Source of the DNA: Archangium sp.
Lineage (GTDB): Bacteria; Myxococcota; Myxococcia; Myxococcales; Myxococcaceae
Assembly (NCBI GenBank): GCA_016793525.1
Contig: JAEUJT010000063.1
Coordinates: 1 to 8,195 of the forward strand
DNA length: 8,195 nucleotides
Reading direction: 5' to 3'
The stretch's first letter is position 1; each line of letters begins with the position of its first letter. The translations under genes and the position numbers were made by a program. The notes below the pieces were generated by a model. That model worked only from the letters and a program-made list of their open reading frames with translations, was not told the DNA's origin and made no database searches. Positions 5,611 through 8,195 of the stretch are shown here, piece after piece.

Positions 5611-7715
5611 CCGCCGGCGGAGACGACACAGCCTCGGCCCTCGATCTCGCGCGGCGCCACGAGGCCGCGGGAAACACCGACGACGCCGTGGCGGTGTACG
5701 TGCGCGCCGGGGCCATCGCCGACGCCATGCGCGCGCTCAGCGCCCACCGCCGCTTCGCTGACGCGGGCAAGGTCGCGCTGCAGTCGCTCAACGTCACCCC
5801 GCGCAAGGTCGAGCTGCTGCCGCCCGAGGGCCGCCGCCTGGCGCTGCTGGCCGCGCTCTGCTTCGCCAAGGGCAACGACGTGGCCACCGCGGTGCAGGTG
5901 TTGACGGGCCTGAAGGAGTTCGAGCGCGCCGCCTCGGTGATGGAGCGTGCGGGAGACCGGGTCGGCGCCGCCAAGCTGCGCGCGCAGGTCGAGGCCGAGC
6001 GAGGCCGGCGCAAGAGCACCGCGCCGCCCCTGCCCTCGAGCATCTCGCCCGAGGTGGCCCGACGCTTCGAGCGCAATGGCCAACTCGACCTCGCGCTCGA
6101 GGCATACCTCCGCCTGCACCGGCCGGCCGACGCCGCGCGGGTGGCCGACCAGCTCGGCAAGGTCGACGACGCGGCGCAGCTCTTCGCGGAGGCGGGCCAG
6201 GTCTACGAGGCCGCCGCCGCCTTCACCCAGCTGGGCGAGACGGGCCCGGCCATCGACAACTGGGTGCGGGTGTCGCGCGATGACCCGCGGTACCGCGCGG
6301 CGTGCCTGGCGCTCATCACCCTCGCCGCGGGCCTGCAGCACCTCGACCCGCGCATGGACTCGTTCCTCCACGCGTTCCGCACCGAGGGGCCGAAGACCTG
6401 GGGCGACGCCGACGCCTTCTACGCGCTGGCCGGGCTCTACGAGACGCACGAGCTCTACGACGACGCGGCCGAGGTGCTGAAGGCGCTGCTCAAGAAGACC
6501 GGCTCGTTCCGCGACGCGGCGGCGCACCTCAAACGGCTCGAGCCGAAGCTCGGAGGAGGCGGCGGCGGCCTGGCGCTCGACGAGGTGCTCAAAGAAGACG
6601 TCGCCTTTCAGCGCATCGGCCAGAAGAAGCTTCGGAACGACACCGACCTGCCCGAGCTCGCGCACCTCCCTGAGCTGCCCGACTTGCCCCCGCTGCCGCC
6701 GGCGCCGCCGCTGGGTGCTCCGCACCGCGCCTCTCCGTCGGGCGTGCAGCGCGCGCCGCAGGCCGCCCCCAGGCCCCTCGTGCCCAACCCCGTGCCGGAG
6801 TTGAACGCGACGTACCGCTCCACGCCGGTGGAGGCGCCGACGCTGCCGCTGCCCGACGAGGCGCAGGCCGAGGCCCCCGCGCTCTCGGAAGAGCGGCTGC
6901 CTTCGCTCGACGAGCGGTTCGCCGGCCGCTACCGAATGGGCAAGATGTTGGGCCGCGGAGGCATGGCGGTGGTGTTCGAGGCCTTCGACGAAGAGCTCAA
7001 CGAGCGGGTGGCGCTCAAGCTGTTCCAACTCCAGCAAAACGACGACGCGCTTGAACGCTTTCGGCTCGAGCTCAAGCTGTCGCGCCAGCTGTCGCACGCC
7101 AACGTGGTGCGGCTTTTCGACATCGGCGTACACGAGGGCCGCCGCTTCATCACCATGGAGCTGCTCGAGGGGCACACGCTGCGCGACTACATGGGCCAGC
7201 CGGTCGCTCCGCCCATCGTCGTCGACTGGCTGATGCAGGCCAGCCTCGGGCTCCACGCGGCGCACCAGCGCGGCGTCATTCACCGCGACGTGAAGCCCGA
7301 CAACCTGTTCCTCACCACCGAAGGCGTGGTGAAGGTGATGGACTTCGGCATCGCCAAGGGCCAGCGGGTGAGCGGGCTGAGCCGGGTGGGCATGTTGGGC
7401 GGCACGCCGCAGTACATGTCACCCGACCAGTTCAGCAACTTCGCCGAGGTGACGCCCGCGTCTGACCTGTACGCCCTGGGCGTGGTGGCCTTCGAGCTGC
7501 TGACGGGCAAGCTGCCGTTCGATCACCCCGAGGTGCTTCCGCTGCTGATGCTGCACGTGAACGCGCCGATCCCCCGCCTCCAGCCGCTCAACAGCGACGT
7601 GCCCGCGGTGCTCGAAGACATCGTGCTGCGGCTGCTGGCGAAGACGCCGGCCGAGCGCTACGCGACGGGGCAACAGCTCCACGACGCGCTGGCCGCGCTG
7701 GGCATGACGGGCTGA
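5607..7715 (+). CDS. helical-repeat Ser/Thr protein kinase (Hanks type)
   Basis: A 702-residue soluble protein kinase with its catalytic domain at the C-terminus. Residues ~5-130 and ~148-315 are two blocks of alanine-rich paired helices (TPR-like, for example VARRFERNGQLDLALEAY from 150) split by a short Ser/Pro spacer. A hexaglycine run (316-321) and a Pro-rich linker (~348-435) follow. The kinase domain begins near 442 and has all invariant residues: glycine loop GRGGMAVV (449-456), VALK lysine K471, helix-C E488, HRDVKPDN (D561, N566), DFG D579, GGTPQYMSPDQ in the activation segment (SPE changed to SPD at 605-607) and the D620 region. It should be catalytically active. No transmembrane segment or extracellular sensor is visible, so input probably comes through the helical repeats. 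The ATG overlaps the PilT stop as ATGA; the frame stays open upstream to 5337 but that lies inside the PilT gene. Its position suggests the two ATPases, or their partners, as substrates; this is inference. Confidence 0.93.
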   Translation: MTAGGDDTASALDLARRHEAAGNTDDAVAVYVRAGAIADAMRALSAHRRFADAGKVALQSLNVTPRKVELLPPEGRRLALLAALCFAKGNDVATAVQVLTGLKEFERAASVMERAGDRVGAAKLRAQVEAERGRRKSTAPPLPSSISPEVARRFERNGQLDLALEAYLRLHRPADAARVADQLGKVDDAAQLFAEAGQVYEAAAAFTQLGETGPAIDNWVRVSRDDPRYRAACLALITLAAGLQHLDPRMDSFLHAFRTEGPKTWGDADAFYALAGLYETHELYDDAAEVLKALLKKTGSFRDAAAHLKRLEPKLGGGGGGLALDEVLKEDVAFQRIGQKKLRNDTDLPELAHLPELPDLPPLPPAPPLGAPHRASPSGVQRAPQAAPRPLVPNPVPELNATYRSTPVEAPTLPLPDEAQAEAPALSEERLPSLDERFAGRYRMGKMLGRGGMAVVFEAFDEELNERVALKLFQLQQNDDALERFRLELKLSRQLSHANVVRLFDIGVHEGRRFITMELLEGHTLRDYMGQPVAPPIVVDWLMQASLGLHAAHQRGVIHRDVKPDNLFLTTEGVVKVMDFGIAKGQRVSGLSRVGMLGGTPQYMSPDQFSNFAEVTPASDLYALGVVAFELLTGKLPFDHPEVLPLLMLHVNAPIPRLQPLNSDVPAVLEDIVLRLLAKTPAERYATGQQLHDALAALGMTG

Positions 7716-7718
7716 CGC

Positions 7719-8195
7719 TCAGGTCTCGACGTCGGGCAGCTCCGGCTCGGCCACCACCGGAGTGGAGGCCCCGTCACCCGAGAGCGCGCGCAGGTCGGCC
7801 TCGATGACGTCGCTGAGCCGGTGGAGCGGCAGGTCGTTCAGGTCGTGCCCGAAGGGCTGCTCGATTTCTTCACCGATGGCGTCGAGCCCGAACAGCGCGT
7901 ACGAGACGAAGAGGACAACGAGGGGCGTCATCATCTTCGCGGTGTCGGCGAGGCCCAGCGGCAGCAGCATGCAGTAGAGCGCGACGATGCGGTGCATCAG
8001 CACCGTGTATGAATACGGAATCGGCGTGTTCTTGATGCGCTCACACGCGCCGAGAATGTCGGTGAGCGCCACCAGGCTCTGCTCCAGCGGCGCCCAGGTG
8101 ATGTCGCTCAGGTGGCCCTCGACGCGCCACTGCGAGAAGCGACGGCCCAAGGCGCTCAGCACGAAGAGCGGCACGCTGCGGGTGCCCGAGACGTT
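7719..8195 (-). CDS. bestrophin-family membrane channel, N-terminus outside window
   Basis: The C-terminal 158 residues of a bestrophin-like protein (older names UPF0187/YneE). Bacterial members are about 280-310 residues, form pentamers in the inner membrane and conduct ions; selectivity varies, so none is assigned. Hallmarks visible are ERIKNTPIPYSYTVLMHR, with the following hydrophobic helix (VALYCMLLPLGL), a second membrane helix (TPLVVLFVSYALFGLDAI) and the conserved IGEEIEQPFGHDLNDLPL segment just after it. A short acidic/proline tail follows, ending DVET. The reading frame is open through the right edge, so the true start is outside the window; the GTG at 8174 is an internal valine. 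It converges on the kinase gene with 3 bases between stops, so it belongs to a different transcript and shows no obvious functional tie to the operon. Confidence 0.9.
   Translation of the reverse strand, partial: NVSGTRSVPLFVLSALGRRFSQWRVEGHLSDITWAPLEQSLVALTDILGACERIKNTPIPYSYTVLMHRIVALYCMLLPLGLADTAKMMTPLVVLFVSYALFGLDAIGEEIEQPFGHDLNDLPLHRLSDVIEADLRALSGDGASTPVVAEPELPDVET

Noticed and set aside
5394..7283. 629-codon open frame on the minus strand
   Set aside because: Antisense to the kinase gene, which has all catalytic motifs in the sense frame. The antisense product has only Arg/Leu/Gln-rich filler.
8172..8174. GTG as the start of the bestrophin gene
   Set aside because: The frame continues upstream to the window edge, and a protein starting here would lack the first half of the family's conserved region.

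Overview
The window is dense, GC-rich (roughly two-thirds G+C by eye) bacterial DNA with strong G/C preference at third codon positions. The gene content is a PilT-type motor pair, a Hanks-type Ser/Thr kinase and an FHA protein with long regulatory repeat domains. It suggests a myxobacterium or close relative (Myxococcota); this is inferred from gene content, as no rRNA or marker gene is present.

Layout. (1) Minus strand, 1559 down to 1 and off the left edge: a small FHA-domain protein followed after 3 bases by a PIG-L/LmbE-type deacetylase whose 3' end is missing. (2) 1560-1668: a 109-bp divergent intergenic region, the only real non-coding stretch. It carries a short palindrome, a perfect TTGACA hexamer facing the FHA gene, a repeated GGGAGTG word and a strong ribosome binding site for the rightward gene. 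(3) Plus strand, 1669-7715: a tight three-gene operon. It encodes a 952-aa protein fusing a long HEAT-repeat solenoid to a PilT-type hexameric ATPase, a second, stand-alone PilT-like ATPase (359 aa), and a 702-aa soluble protein with N-terminal helical repeats, a proline-rich linker and a C-terminal Ser/Thr kinase. Gene spacing is 3 bases and then an ATGA overlap, so co-transcription and translational coupling are very likely. (4) Minus strand, 7719 to the right edge: the C-terminal half of a bestrophin-family membrane channel, meeting the kinase gene tail to tail with 3 bases between stop codons.

Working model (inference): the kinase and the divergent FHA protein form a phosphothreonine write/read pair acting on the two PilT-like motors, with the HEAT solenoid as docking surface. 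No pilin, PilB, PilC or secretin gene is in the window, so these are accessory motors away from a core pilus cluster, at least within the visible sequence. Every long open frame antisense to these genes is explained as a high-GC shadow. I saw no tRNA, rRNA, CRISPR array, insertion sequence or convincing hairpin terminator.
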